Position numbers and translations under genes: made by a program. From Paraphysoderma sedebokerense (taxonomy: Eukaryota; Blastocladiomycota; Physodermatomycetes; Physodermatales; Physodermataceae): a DNA stretch of 64,000 nucleotides. Every line of letters starts with the position of its first letter. The first letter of the stretch is position 1. The DNA lies in the NCBI GenBank assembly GCA_025602915.1, contig JAHLJZ010000002.1, positions 1-64,000 on the forward strand. Direction: 5' to 3'. The notes beneath the pieces were generated by a model, which was not told where the DNA came from, ran no database searches, and saw only the letters and a program-made list of their open reading frames with translations. Shown piece after piece: positions 1 through 11,986 of the stretch.

Positions 1-36
<36 letters not shown>

Positions 37-1290
37 GTCAGGTAAATTTTAATGTCCTATTGTTGAGTGAGTTATTATTGTGATATATATTTTGCAGTTA
101 GCATCGTCAAAGATACACTATTCAAGTCTTTTTTTTTATCTTCTATATGTCTTCTTCTATTCTAGATTATGGTGTTCTAATATGATCTGTTCTCAGTTAG
201 TACAAACTGTAATTTCTGTTCATAATTCTTCCTATTCCTGTTCAAGGTGCATGCATATTCATATATAGTACAGATATAGTTCTACAACATTGTATAAGAA
301 GACTATTCTAGTACTATTTTTATTTCCATACTATGTCACTTCATCACACTTATGGTCCCTGTTAGCATTGAAGACAAATACGATGTTCATGTGATTGCGA
401 AACTAATCAGATAATTACTAGAGATTGATAATTGAGATTATTGAGATACATTGGACGCTATCATATACAGGAAACAGTTTATCTAATGACGTGCTTTTAG
501 GTTTTTCCTTTTTTTAACTCAATCTACATCACAGACTGATACTCATTAGTGTAACTGACAAAATAACAATTTGTAATTTGTAGATATCAAGTACTGGTAT
601 CAGTACAGTGTATATAGTATATGAACAGTATGAACTTATTAAATTACAATTGGCTGCACAGTTGTTACGCTATGCTTTTCTCAATTTATTTCCGATAACG
701 TGTCTAATGCTATATGCTATATAGATTAATGTAGCGACTGGTCAGCAGAGTGATAAATGAATACGAGCAGGAGTACGTAACTCACGGTTAACATATGGTT
801 GAAGAGACAAAAAATAACATACAATAGAATGAAATTAAAGAATACCATAGCAAATCAAAATCAAAATTCACAGAAAGAAAAAAAAATAAAAAATAAAAAA
901 CAAAAAAAAAAAAAGAAAAAAGCCTTCTATAGAACTAAGTCTGAATTCTTCTGCCAGCTGCCATGACACCGCCATCATATCGGTCCACTCTCATCGAAAG
1001 TTACACTGAAACCGTAATTTAACCGATATTTCTCAAGGCACTCAAATGGCAGGAAAAGGCAGATACATTACGGGATGACTTTTTTTTTCGAAAATATTAT
1101 TCTGCGCCATTACACCGTTATTTGTGAAGAGAAAGGTTGAAGCTCGCATTTGTGTCCTTGTAGAGAGATAAGAAATGTGCTATTAATATTTATTAAGCGG
1201 TTACAATACACGATTCAAAAATCCTACCAAAACTACAAACTGTTATGATATCACGATGTTCGTCGGTTGCGCTGATTTATATCCAGCAGC
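1..1290. other. AT-rich intergenic DNA with poly-T start
   Basis: The window opens with about 35 T residues and continues as AT-rich sequence with A-rich tracts near 880-925. I see no coding potential beyond short chance frames. Part of it (170-358) is a dispersed repeat that recurs inverted near 11.4 kb. Confidence 0.6.
170..358 (+). repeat. dispersed repeat, copy 1 (inverted partner at 11322-11508)
   Basis: About 190 bases here match the reverse complement of 11322-11508 with small indels and substitutions. Shared landmarks include TGGTGTTCTAATATGA, TATTCCTGTTCAAGGT and ACAGATATAGTTCTACAA in the same order. No coding frame is conserved between the copies. It could be a fragment of a non-autonomous element or a local inverted duplication; I see no clear terminal repeats or target duplication. 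Confidence 0.7.
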
Positions 1291-1611
1291 AGAATGTATC
1301 GCCGAGATGTCTACAGCGAATTGTGCTGGAGTCGGAGTTGAGTAGATTTAGTGATACTTCGCTCCGTTTCTACCTATGATCAGGTTATATGCCCGGATGT
1401 TGATCACCTTCACCTAATTATCTCAATCGTTAACTTCATCGTTTCATCTTCGTTCCCATGAAATCTCGAATTGCGGAAATGACAAAGATACACTTGTGAT
1501 GAATTTAGTTGGCAAATGAAGGCAATGCACAACTTTGGGTGAATGAGAAATTGATTCTCATTCAGTTAAATCTATTTTTGAACTTTTCTCGTCGGTTAAT
1601 ACTTTTCCCGT

Positions 1612-1950
1612 AAATCCTATCTTATAATTGTGAACGCGATGATTTGGAGGTGTGGGATGAAATCAAATTTCTAGGTGACTACGCGATTCCATTGAGCCCA
1701 TTTCATGGTGTCCAAGTTGTTACATTGCCACCATTAAATTCAGTCAACTTTCAATAGCCGTCCTTTTGTAATTTCAGTTGGATTTCTATACCTTTGAAGG
1801 GACTGTGGGTGGTAGATCGTACATTTTGCCGGCAATGAGTGGAATTCCCATCGATAAGATCGGAACAAAGCTGGTTCGCGGTGGTGCGGCCACAAGCAAG
1901 CAAAGCGCGCGGCCCGCAGTTGCACAGAGGTTGCAACAAATTACGACGGA
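1612..1950 (+). repeat. diverged direct repeat, copy 1 (partner 3224-3612)
   Basis: This segment is repeated in direct orientation at 3224-3612. The best-conserved part is around 1785-1945, containing AATGAGTGGAATTCC, ATAAGATCGGAACAA and AAGCAAGCAAAG. Copy 1 can be read as a short open frame, whereas copy 2 is interrupted, so it looks like decayed sequence, possibly from an old gene or element. I do not recognise the encoded peptide. Confidence 0.6.
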
Positions 1951-2039
1951 ATTTAGGGTGATTGAATCGTTGGTTAGATTGCTGCGATGCTGCTAGGATG
2001 ATGGGTTGCCTGAGAGAGAGAGAGGGGAAGTATTCGACC

Positions 2040-2770
2040 GTCGTTGAAGAATTTGGCGTAAAGAACTGCATGTTATTCCGCGTCCGTCGACACAAGGATC
2101 CGTACGCTGACCGTGATCGAACTTATAAGACGGGACTCCACCAAAATTTTCTACACAGCCGAAATTGGCTCATACACAAAATGCCCACTTGCCAAATCTG
2201 TAAGGACTTCAATATGAATTCCGCCAACAATCGCCATCTGCGAACGGTTCGCTCGAATGATCCAGATTCCAGATGCGGTATATCACATTATCCAGCGTGG
2301 GCCGTACAAAACCGAAGAGCAAAAGAAAGAAACGGTTCGCTTTCACAATCAAGGTGGAAGGTCGAGGAAAATTCATCCAAAAGAAAAGGGCAGAACTCGG
2401 ATTGGAGGACATGGATGGTATCGAACGTTTTTGCTGGACGAAAGGATCGCCACCATCGTTGATATTCCGATACGTACCGAAGGCCCGTTGGCCAACGCAA
2501 GTCGGAGACATGGATTCAAAGTTGAAGAAGAAACTCTGGCTATTCTTCCATCCCGATAAAACTGGTAATGACGGGAGAGTATTGTGGTATAGTACCATAT
2601 GGGATGAGTGGGGCTTGGAATGTCGAGATGGCAAAGCTTCTATTGGAGGCGGTATTAGGTCAGGCAAATTTAGAGAAAGCCATGTGCGGTGAAAGAGGAA
2701 GTCAGCGGGAGAATGTTGGGATCGAGAAAGAAGTTGTCGATCGAAAACATAGAGCCAGGATGTATTGATA
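2040..2770. other. region of overlapping short frames, no assignable gene
   Basis: Several 60-200 codon frames overlap here on both strands (for example plus-strand frames at 2257-2559 and 2273-2692, minus-strand 2209-2826). None has a recognisable domain, splice structure or clear advantage over the others. The base composition is less AT-rich than the flanks, so this may be a decayed gene between the two copies of the direct repeat. I cannot support a coding call. Confidence 0.3.
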
Positions 2771-3223
2771 CTGGATTGATTATTGATAAAAAAATGATTT
2801 CGATGTGAATACGACATTCCTGCCAATAACGCGACACCTCACAAGAATCGCTAGCTGATGATAATCGGACCGCTTCTGGTCATTTTCTAGTCTACGTACG
2901 GATGCGTGGTGAGATGGCGACAGCAGAATGATGGGTATGAATATGGAATATTGCCAATGAATGCGACGGAAAATCAACTCACTCTACCGTTTCAGTCATT
3001 CCAAGTCGTTAACTTCATCTTTCTTGATTATGAACAGTCGAAATGCCGAAATGATGTCGCGGATGTTTTCGCTGCAAGAAGCAGGCTCCGAAAAATAGCA
3101 GAGACACCTTTGTTACGAATTTGTGTTGGGAGAGAACGATGAGATGATCTTAATTCGTCTAGATGTATATCCGCTAATGAGTTCTTATAAATGTCCTCTA
3201 TCAAATCCTGCCGAATCCTACCT

Positions 3224-3612
3224 TATAGCGACGAACACGCCAATTCAGTGACTTCGGCGGACGAAATAGTTATGATCGCATGTCGACGGATGAGTTATCG
3301 TGAAGCGCTTGGTTGGGGTGTCAAGTTTATTCGTTCCATTAGATCATTGGGCATGCGCTCACATGTGTACTAATGAGGTCATCATCAAATTCAGTCAACT
3401 TCCGACGCCCCCCTCGTTGTAAACTGAGTTGGACTTCTATATTTTTCAGAGACTGCGTATGGGTACATCATAGGGTTTGCAGGCAATGAGCGGAATTCCT
3501 ATCCATAAGATCGGAACAAGCTAATTCGTGGTGGTGCGGTCACACAAGCAAGCAAAGTGCGCGGCTCTCGGTTTCACAGCCGGTTTCACAGAGGTTGAAA
3601 CAAATTAAGAAT
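3224..3612 (+). repeat. diverged direct repeat, copy 2 (partner 1612-1950)
   Basis: Direct repeat of 1612-1950. The strongest match is 3395-3610, where the same GAATTCC, ATAAGATCGGAACAA and AAGCAAGCAAAG landmarks occur in order. It carries more indels than copy 1 and has no long frame. Confidence 0.6.
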
Positions 3613-3681
3613 TCGAACGAATTCATACGAATACATTTCCCTACAGACGCTCTCAAGCTGGCTCACTTGGCTACTAATTGT

Positions 3682-5290
3682 CTACAGATCTTCCAATAAT
3701 GAATACGGCAATTCAAATTTGGTTTTGGTTTCATCATTCAGATTCCTGCAAAAATCAACAATGCTTCCGTAATCAGTCAAACCGAAATCACACACGCCTT
3801 TGATTCCCCGCAGGAATACGACACCAGCACCCACAATCTCTGAAAGTTCATTCAATCGGTTGAAAATGTTAAGGTATTCGTACTTGTACTTAGATCGCTT
3901 GTTTGAGTTTACCGGGCTACGTTCTCCGAAACAAACTCTTCGATACTTCTCAATGGCATCCACCAGAACGTTGCCGAATTCTACTTCTTCGCCTCTACAA
4001 TGTACCATAATCTTTTTCGCCAATGCATATTTCCAGAGAATAACTCTACTACCGAAAGTTTGCTCAAACGCAATAATCTCTTTGTAATTCTGTGCAACAG
4101 TCCACTTGAATTTCTCGTTTGGGTCATCAGATTCGGGAGAGAAGTCAGCGAGCAAACTCTGTGATGGGTCCGAGGACCACTTCACGCCTATATAATTTCG
4201 ATGAATTTGCACTTCAGATAGAAACAGACGAGATTGTTCATTAATGAATGCTGGGGGAGTCTGCACGAGGGTATCTTTAAATTTCTCAGCAGCGTGACCT
4301 CGCTTGGTCGCTGCCGGATTACTTAGATGGCTCGACGACGGTGGTCGAATGAGGTGTTGTCTGCGTGAAGGTGTGGGCAAATACTGAACGACAGTCGTTG
4401 TAGTCACCGGTGGCGATTCTGATGCAGAACTAGCGAGAGAAGTATGAAGCGGGGCAGTAAACAAGGAAGGAGCTATCGATGTTATACTCGGTGTTGCTGG
4501 TATTTCAGAATTGGATACGAGTGGCAATGGAAAATCAGACGGGGCTTGTCTTTCGGTGCTGATTTTCTCGGCCGTTCTCAAATCAGATTCCTCGACCCTA
4601 CTCTGATCATAATCCCGTCTTGGATCCTCTTCCATCCTATCATCAATTACATTGGATCGATGTAGTCTACTACCTGTAATGATGATAATTATGTGTGATT
4701 AGAACCGAGATGATTGATTGAAATAACGTAGCGACATACTGAAAACAAACCTGAGGATCTTGGCTGTTCCTCTATGCTAGTCGCCATATCATGACATGAT
4801 TCCGCATGTCTCGTCGATTCCCTTTTTTCATGAAAAGGTACTCCTTGAAATAACGTTCCCAGTTTTCCCCAAAAAACGTTCAAATTCAACCATCCAAGGT
4901 TTACCAGTGACAAAAGTTATCCCATCCCTTTCTCTCCTGATATGAAGTTTTGACGCATTACGAAATAATGATAGACTTTCATTGCGGCGAGAATGAAGTC
5001 ATATGCACAGTCGCAACTCTTAAATAGGTCCCCGCCATATCGTGAGCGGAAATATTTGCCGAGTGTTAGCGTTGTAATGCCACTTTCGTTACTCACATTA
5101 GATACATCTTGGTTAAGGAAATTGTAAATCAGAATCCCGTCTTCATGGAAGTAGTAATCCATATCGGATTATCGAATGTAGCGATGAAGTGTTTGAAATG
5201 CCAGCAGTAGTAAATTGTCTTCCTTCACATTGAATTGACCGTCCGAACCATGATCAAAAAGTCGGCTTTCCACCTGCTATCTTCGATAAT
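3682..5290 (-). pseudogene. decayed paralogue of the 12-13.8 kb gene, with an open C-terminal exon
   Basis: This locus is a relative of the gene at 11987-13783. Its 5' half matches residues of that gene (the motif AFQTLHRYIR, then MDYYFHEDG, then FKSxDCAYDFILAAM) but is broken. TAA replaces a CAA codon at about 5165, and a short deletion near 4960 shifts the frame. A shared intron of about 77 bases (4674-4750, GTTTGT...TTACAG) is retained. Downstream the last exon stays open for more than 310 codons, with a Ser/Thr/Pro-rich stretch and then a globular part ending LPYSLLEDL at 3682. That open tail differs from the tail of the paralogue. Function is unknown. It may be a pseudogene, or the 3' exon may belong to a shorter live gene. 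Confidence 0.5.
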
Positions 5291-5299
5291 AATATTGAC

Positions 5300-6890
5300 G
5301 TCGCCAAATGTAGCAATTATAAAAACTGCTTTTCTACAAGAATGAGTTCCCCATATCGATTCGTCCACCTCTTCATCTTCATCCACATGCCATCTTGAGT
5401 CATTATTTTTGTCAAGTGTTTCTCTGCGCTCTATTGCCTTCGTGGGATTTTTTTGAAGATGTCAAGAAATGTTTCGTACAAAATCCTTACATCTATGTGC
5501 GATGGTAACGACTGCAATTTTTCAGATGGTGGGAACAGATAGCCAGAACGAATCCCGGACACTGACAATCACCACATCAAAGATTTACTAGACAAAGATA
5601 TGGACACCGTCGATTCCTCCGTACTATCAGGCATGTAGAATGTTAGTCGGTCTCTATCCATGTATCTAAATACAATGCAGTCTATTTGGAGGCAGTGTGT
5701 CAAAAGAAGATTTCAGATCAGGAAATAGTTCAGCTATTTAGTGAAATCAGATAAATTACCTAGAGTTCCGTTGGGCTTCAAATGGGACAAATTCCAGAAA
5801 ATATCTTCAAACAGCTCACTGCATCTTCCCGTAAAAACAAATTCACGGCGATGACAACCATGACGGCTATCATGAACAGAGCTGGTTGATTTCGGCTGAT
5901 GTTTGATCGCTGAGAAGCATTATACTTCCTTCATCGTCCTTTGTGTTTGGCAGCAGGTGGTATTCTTGCGGACTTCTGCCTTTGAGGGAAAGGAGTTGGC
6001 TCGGGTTCTGATGCCCCGTCGGATTCTGAAAGAGGAGGATTCGTGTTATGACCACGTCGTCTCTTTCAGTGGATGAAGTTGTTGCAGTCGAATTCATAAT
6101 TGAAAGCAATGATTGACGTGCGGAGGATGTGAATGAAGAAAGAAAGCAGATTCGAATGATTTAGAATGAAATTATGTGTCTGCGTATAGCTAAAAGCCGT
6201 TGTGGGGAGGCCGAGAGCTAGACTTTAAGGTAGAGCCACCATTGTCTTCCGTAGGTGTTTGACATAAGAATTTGATATACGCTGGTTACGAGATATAATA
6301 AAATAAAAGTGCAGAATGAAAACGAGTAATTTTATTTTTAATGTTTGAATGCTGAGAATATCAAAAAAAAAAAAAAAAAAAGTAATAAAGTCGTGACGTT
6401 GCGCCGTTTCGTGAAAGTCGATGGGCTCCAACATCACTTCAAGTAGTACAACTGTCAATGTAGCAGGGAATGAGAAATATATCAAAATTAGACGACCTCA
6501 AAAATTGATTATCTGTGCATCAGATACGGATAACCCAAAGATCTACAGTTCAGTCCAGTTGCGGTTTCAAATGAATACTGTATTGTTAAGGTTGCGGTTT
6601 GAATGGGAGGTTCATTGGGGTGGCTTGGGGATGAAAAAAATTTGAACTCAGTTTGGTTCAGTTACAGTTTAGAAAATAGTTGGTCAGAAATGATTCAGAT
6701 TTAGACTGAGATAATAACATTATTTTGCAGTTTCAGATGGAGCCTAGACCCATCAGATTGGATGACAGTTCTCCTTTGCCAGTTACCATAGGCCCACACA
6801 TGTGAACAGTTTAGTTTAGTTTCAATTCATTATATTCAAGTTTTAATAAAAATACAGATTGTACGGTCCAAACCGAACTAAACAGACCCG
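5300..6890. other. intergenic, no supported gene
   Basis: Only short frames occur here (for example minus 5870-6109, 79 codons, Ser/Thr-rich). There is an A21 tract near 6361-6381. I see nothing assignable. Confidence 0.4.
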
Positions 6891-6898
6891 TAGGAACA

Positions 6899-9800
6899 CT
6901 AGCACTTCCGCTTCTTGATCTTGTCGTCACCCCCGCTGTAGACGTACTTTCCATCTGGTGAAACAGCGACTGAATTGACCCATCTTGAATGCCCTTGGAA
7001 TGTGCCAAGACACTGTCCACTTGACGAATCCCACTTCTTGACTGTGCTGTCCGTACTCCCGCTGTAGACGTACTTTCCATCTGGTGAAACAGCGACTGAT
7101 AAGACTGTCGATGAATGCCCTTGGAAAGTGCCAAAACACTGGCCACTTGAAGCATCCCACCTCTTGACTGTCTTGTCATAACTCCCACTGTAGACGTACT
7201 TTCCATCTGGTGAAACAGCGACTGAATAGACCCAATTTGAATGCCCTTGGAAAGTGCCAAGACACTGGCCACTTGAAGCATCCCACTTCTTGACTGTCTT
7301 GTCATAACTCCCGCTGTAGACGTACTTTCCATCTGGTGAAACAGCGACTGATTTGACCCAATCTGAATGCCCTTGGAATGTGGCAAGACACTGACCAGTT
7401 GAAGCATCCCACTTCTTGACTGTCTTGTCATGACTCCCGCTGTAGACGTACTTTCCATCTGGTGAAACAGGGACTGAATTGACCACAGATGAATGCCCTT
7501 CGAACGTGCCAAGACACTGGCCACTTGAAGCATCCCACTTCTTGACTGTCTTGTCCGCACTCCCACTGTAGACGTACTTTCCATCTGGTGAAACAGCGAC
7601 TGAATAAACAAAATTTGAATGCCCTTGGAATGTGCTAAGACACCGGCCACTTGACGAATCCCACCTCTTGACTGTCTTGTCAGTACTCCCGCTGTAGACG
7701 TACTTTCCATCTAACGAAACATCGACTGAATTGACCGGATTTGAATGCCCTAATGTGCCAAGACACTGACCAGTTGAAGCTACTGACGAGACATAATCTG
7801 AATGCCCTTTTACTGTAGTTTGCGGCTGACTGTGTGCAGAGGACTCATTGATTTCGGCGTTTCCAGATGACACACTGAAAAGACTTGCCGATGCCTTGTC
7901 TTGCCCTTGGCTAGCGCCATATCCTGAGTCTTTCGATTGGGTCTGCTGTCTGCGGGGATCGACCCACGTTGTCGTACGTGTGTTGTGATCAACGAAGTAT
8001 GGGCGTCCCTCCGGTGTGAAGAGCATTTCTGACGTTATCCCCAAAGTGTTAATAAAGGAAAAACATGTTTAAGAATAAAAATGAACGAAGACAAACCCCA
8101 TGCGCCTGGCAGCGGTCCAGAACCTTCAACTGTTTGATTAGATATTGATAGACCGACTGGATGAACAACTATAGTTAGATTAGTCGCAACCTCTGTGAGA
8201 TATAAATGCATTGCATACCAGATTGACGATTATTAATCGAGGAAGAAGAACTTGATCCGGGTTTCAGATCTCGTGATGGGACTTTCGGGCCTTTTGACGG
8301 GCCTTTTAGACCTTGTGACGGGGAAGTTGGACCTTGTGTGTCTTGTGTTTGCAGGTCCTTGCGCCACGGCTAGAAAAGGAATGTAAACCTTGAGAATTCC
8401 TTACGACCGATACAGCAGGAAGTGAAAAATTGTGTGTGTACTACTAACCTCAAGCTGCTTAGCAATTACAGTGAAAGATGGGCGCTTGCTTGGATCGTCC
8501 TCCCAGTATTGAGTGATATAAGACCATAAAAGGTCTGGGCAGTCATCGGGTTTGGGCTCCGGTCTCTCCCCGTCCATGACAGCACCGGCAACGTCTTCTT
8601 CATTGAAGTCTGACAAAGGAGTTTCACCCAGAGACACGATTTCAAAACATGCCATACCAAAGGCATAAATGTCGGCTTCAGAAGATCGTTTAGCTCGACG
8701 ATTTCGAAGTAATTCTGGAGCCGTCCATCTTCTTGTGCCATAGCCGGTGAATTTGGATTGACTTGCCGACTTCGTCTTTACCACGGCCAAACCGAAGTCA
8801 ATAATCTTGGCCGTTCCAAAACCGTCCACAAGGATATTAATTCCCTGTGTATGTCATGAAAACAGTAAGCAAATCTAAAAAGTAATGTCGAACCACAAAA
8901 ACACTTGAGTTAAACCATTCACCTTGAGATCCCCATGAACGATTTGACGGCTATGTAAATAGTTCATTCCGCACGCAGTCTCATAAATAAGACGGAACCT
9001 AGCCTCGGGACGCATGTCTATATAGTCCAGCGCCGTCCCATTTGTCATCAATGGCATCACCAGGAAAGGTCTTTGAGCGGTATCGCAAGCCCCGAAGAGT
9101 GATATGACATTCGGATGTTTCAAGGGATGCCATACCTTGACTTCTCGATTAAAAATTTCTCTAGAAGTGGTTATTAGTAACCAGCACTAATCATCATGTC
9201 TGGTGTAGTATACCTGGCCTTATTCGTCTTGAGCTGCGCTATGTTGATTTTCTTGATAGCAACTTTGGTCGTTCTGTAGGGGGTGATAACACATGCATTA
9301 GTCTCTAAAGCGGTTCGGGCAGTAGGAGTAATGAATGACCTCACCCAAGCCAAATTCCACTGTATATTTCTCCATAACCCCCCGTCGCTATAGGTATATC
9401 CCCGTCTTCCTCAATTTCCCAAGAAGAGAGACTCCATGGCTGAACTTCCACTTTGACATTGGGGTCGGATCTCGAACGAAGCTCTCCAAGAAGCTTGGTA
9501 GTAATTTTTTTTTCAATTTCCTGTATTAATGCAAAATATTCAGTAACGTGTTGATGTGCATCGGCCTGGCAAATCGTAATAAGCGAAAAGCAGCATCCCG
9601 AAAGCATCACTTACGTTTGCAAAATCTTGATGCATTTTACGTTCCAGAGCCTGGATAGCTTCGAGGAACTGTTGGCCGTGGATTTCAAACCGCTCCATTA
9701 ACTGGTTCCCGTGCAACTGCAGTTCACTTTCCAGCAGCGCTTTAAAGTTGGCTTCGTCAGATTGCTTGTCTTGAACATTTTGCTGATGCCATTCTCTGAC

Positions 9801-10184
9801 ATTCACTTCAACGGCTAGGTTCATGTCGGTTGCAATTTGAGACAGTCGGGCATCAAACCCCACGAGCTCTGCAGTGATACCCTTGCGGTTGATGAGAAGC
9901 TTTAATTGGTGTTGCTTGTTGAACTTTCTGACAAATCGATCCAAGTCAGACAAAATATGGCTAAATGCATCGAGGTGCCTCTTGAGATGAGACGGGACTT
10001 CATTCTGAGTTGACAACGATTCAATGGTTTCGACCAAACGGAAAGAGCGTTCGAGGAGGCGAGCAACTTGGAGTTTGTTGGCCTTGAGCGACTGATAGGC
10101 TTCCCATATAGCCTTTAACAAATCGACGGCGCTCTTTAGCTGTCCGACGATAGGCTCGAAATTGAGGAGAAGGTCTAAAACCAT
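6899..10184 (-). CDS. HeLo/MLKL-like bundle, TKL kinase, WW and WD40-repeat protein
   Basis: Eight exons splice in phase (10184-9615, 9520-9345, 9273-9214, 9160-8923, 8844-8449, 8369-8219, 8129-8097, 8028-6899) to give 917 residues. Residues 1-190 form an alpha-helical, coiled-coil-rich bundle ([20 protein letters not shown]) resembling the N-terminal executioner domain of MLKL/HeLo-type proteins. Residues about 230-480 are a TKL-type kinase with every key element: glycine loop [22 protein letters not shown] catalytic loop (HRD to HGD), DFG and APE. A Ser/Pro-rich linker leads to a WW domain (535-568) split by the 8029-8096 intron. Seven 42-residue WD40 repeats follow to the C-terminus, preceded by a vestigial one. 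The ATG at 10184 is the first in frame. By analogy with fungal STAND/NLR proteins, the WD40 array may sense a ligand and the kinase may relay to a membrane-active N-terminus; that is inference. The domain calls are firm. The function is not. Confidence 0.85.
6900..7745 (-). repeat. 126-base tandem repeats encoding WD40 units
   Basis: About 6.7 in-register copies of a 126-base unit encode WD40 blades with the core [15 protein letters not shown]. The copies are nearly identical at DNA level, including synonymous positions, and differ mainly at a few fixed codons: the two after GHS, the one after V, and the one before DKTVK. The last unit is cut short, ending [11 protein letters not shown]. An extra partial unit (TVKGHSDYV...GQCLGTL) precedes the array. 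Confidence 0.9.
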
Positions 10185-10229
10185 CTTGGGTCCCAACCTA
10201 ACCTCCGTGTAACAGAAGAGCAACCGAAC

Positions 10230-11320
10230 CGAAAAAGCCAGATCACATGATCTTCTGCATCATTGGACATGAAAAATGTGGCGTCCGTAACCATGGTGAC
10301 CGGTCATCTGATCTATTTAATTCTCGCAAGATATGCTCTCCATTCTAATCCGTGCCCATGTTCTGTACGTACTCGTAGAAGTCATCAACGGTTCCACCCC
10401 CATCACAGTTTGACCATATTTTCGCATGAGTTCACCTTCTACCGTTTCATCTCCGGTTGCAACTGTATCGTACTCTACAACTCGTCGGCCCATTGATTGT
10501 CAAACATTTTAATGGTGCACCTATATCATTAACGAACTTCATTCTTATCACCTTCGTTGCTCATAAGTCATAACGGTGTGGGCAACCTTAATCTATACAT
10601 TCTTCACACTTTATATAATTCAATGAGAGTGGTTGTTTTTGTTGGTTGAATCTTCGGTAAGCTACGGCACATATATCTTCGCGGTCATACATATTTAGGC
10701 TTAACATTTTTCTGAAACAGTGCAGATACTTAGTAATTACTTACCCACAAAAATAGTCCGACATCATTTTTACATCTCTGATGCCAGCCCAAAATTTTGC
10801 TCAGCTTGTACGACACGAGTACCAATGTTTTATGTATCGATTGGGAACTTGAATGTGCTTGTGTGGTAAACGTGATGGAACACCTGAGAGCCATCGAGCT
10901 TTATTTATTGATTCATAAAATTAGCAGGGAAAACACTGCGCAAAGGTATACCCATGTTCTAATAATGTTCTACGCCTTCCAATTTGTTCGCAGTTTTGCT
11001 AAATCCCCGAATAACCGCTTTTTTTCTATATTCTGTTTTAATTTGATGCCTTCTTTTATACCTGCTCTCTTAACTGTCTGTAAAAGATCTGCGTTTCATC
11101 CAAGAAGTAAAACAGCTGTCGCTTCGCGCTCGAACCTTCCTCGATAGAAGTCATAATTCTGCGATGGGCTTCAGGGTAAACTACCTAATGCTTACTACTG
11201 TACAAACACAGTCTATTACAAGAAAATTCAAATAACTCGCTGCCTGAACCAAGCGCTGGCGTATGATCTTTACTAATCGAACTCAGGAGTAGTTTACTCA
11301 AGCTGGTGAACATGAACTTA
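10230..11320. other. intergenic, no supported gene
   Basis: Upstream region of the kinase/WD40 gene. Only short unsupported frames (10263-10496, 10797-11147) are present, without domains or splice structure. The start of the kinase gene lies at its left edge, so its promoter should be in 10185-10500. Confidence 0.5.
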
Positions 11321-11321
11321 C

Positions 11322-11508
11322 CGTCCTAATTGTAGTGAAGTGACACAGTATGTAATTATCAGGATAGTACTAGAAACTTTGTAGAACTATATCTGTGCTG
11401 TATAAGAATATGAATGTACCTTGAACAGGAATAAGAAAGAACTACGAACTGAAACTGAAACTGAAACTACAGTTTGCACTTCAGAGAACAGCTCATATTA
11501 GAACACCA
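11322..11508 (-). repeat. dispersed repeat, copy 2 (inverted relative to 170-358)
   Basis: Reverse-complement match to 170-358. This copy has a small expansion (three copies of CTGAAA near 11449-11466) not present in copy 1. It lies in non-coding DNA upstream of the second paralogous-family locus, about 11 kb from its partner. Confidence 0.7.
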
Positions 11509-11986
11509 AACGCTACACTAATTGTGGACATCGTAGTCTATAGGTAAGTTGCCTCCGTTTGCCGAAGTTTCAAAGAATCTGACGACCTGGATACAGAAAT
11601 ATCTAACTTGACACAGAATATATCCAGAACCAATGGCATCGTTTCCCAAGCGAATAGAGAAGGAAACGAGCGCCTAAGCGCACTCTTCATCCCCTTCCTT
11701 AAAGCGAATCTTCCGCCACCCGTATACAGTGTCGATTTCGCCAATTCGAGTTTTAAAATACTTCACTGGCTAGGTGGTTCACATATGAATCCAATATATC
11801 AGTGTAGGACAATAATGTATTTCACCAGGTACCCATCCCTTTTCATTACAAATCCGATCTCATTCATTCAGATACTTGGCATTTTTGCTCCTTTCCTTTA
11901 ACGCTGACCTTTCTAGGCAATTATTTTCCAGTTTATTAGGGATGTGTCATGCCTGCAAACAAATTCTGCCGTGTCTATAAGGAAGA

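Noticed and set aside
2209-2826. A 205-codon minus-strand frame
   Set aside because: It overlaps several equally long plus-strand frames and has no domain, splice signal or homologous copy I recognise.
6811-7710. A second minus-strand frame of about 300 codons with repeated MESTSTAGV motifs
   Set aside because: It is the shifted reading of the 126-base WD40 repeats; the true frame gives canonical WD40 blades and joins the WW exon in phase.
8050-8400. Treating the kinase and the WW/WD40 region as two separate genes
   Set aside because: Three introns with good splice sites join them in exact phase, and the WW domain is only complete when spliced. I therefore call one gene, although RNA evidence would settle it.
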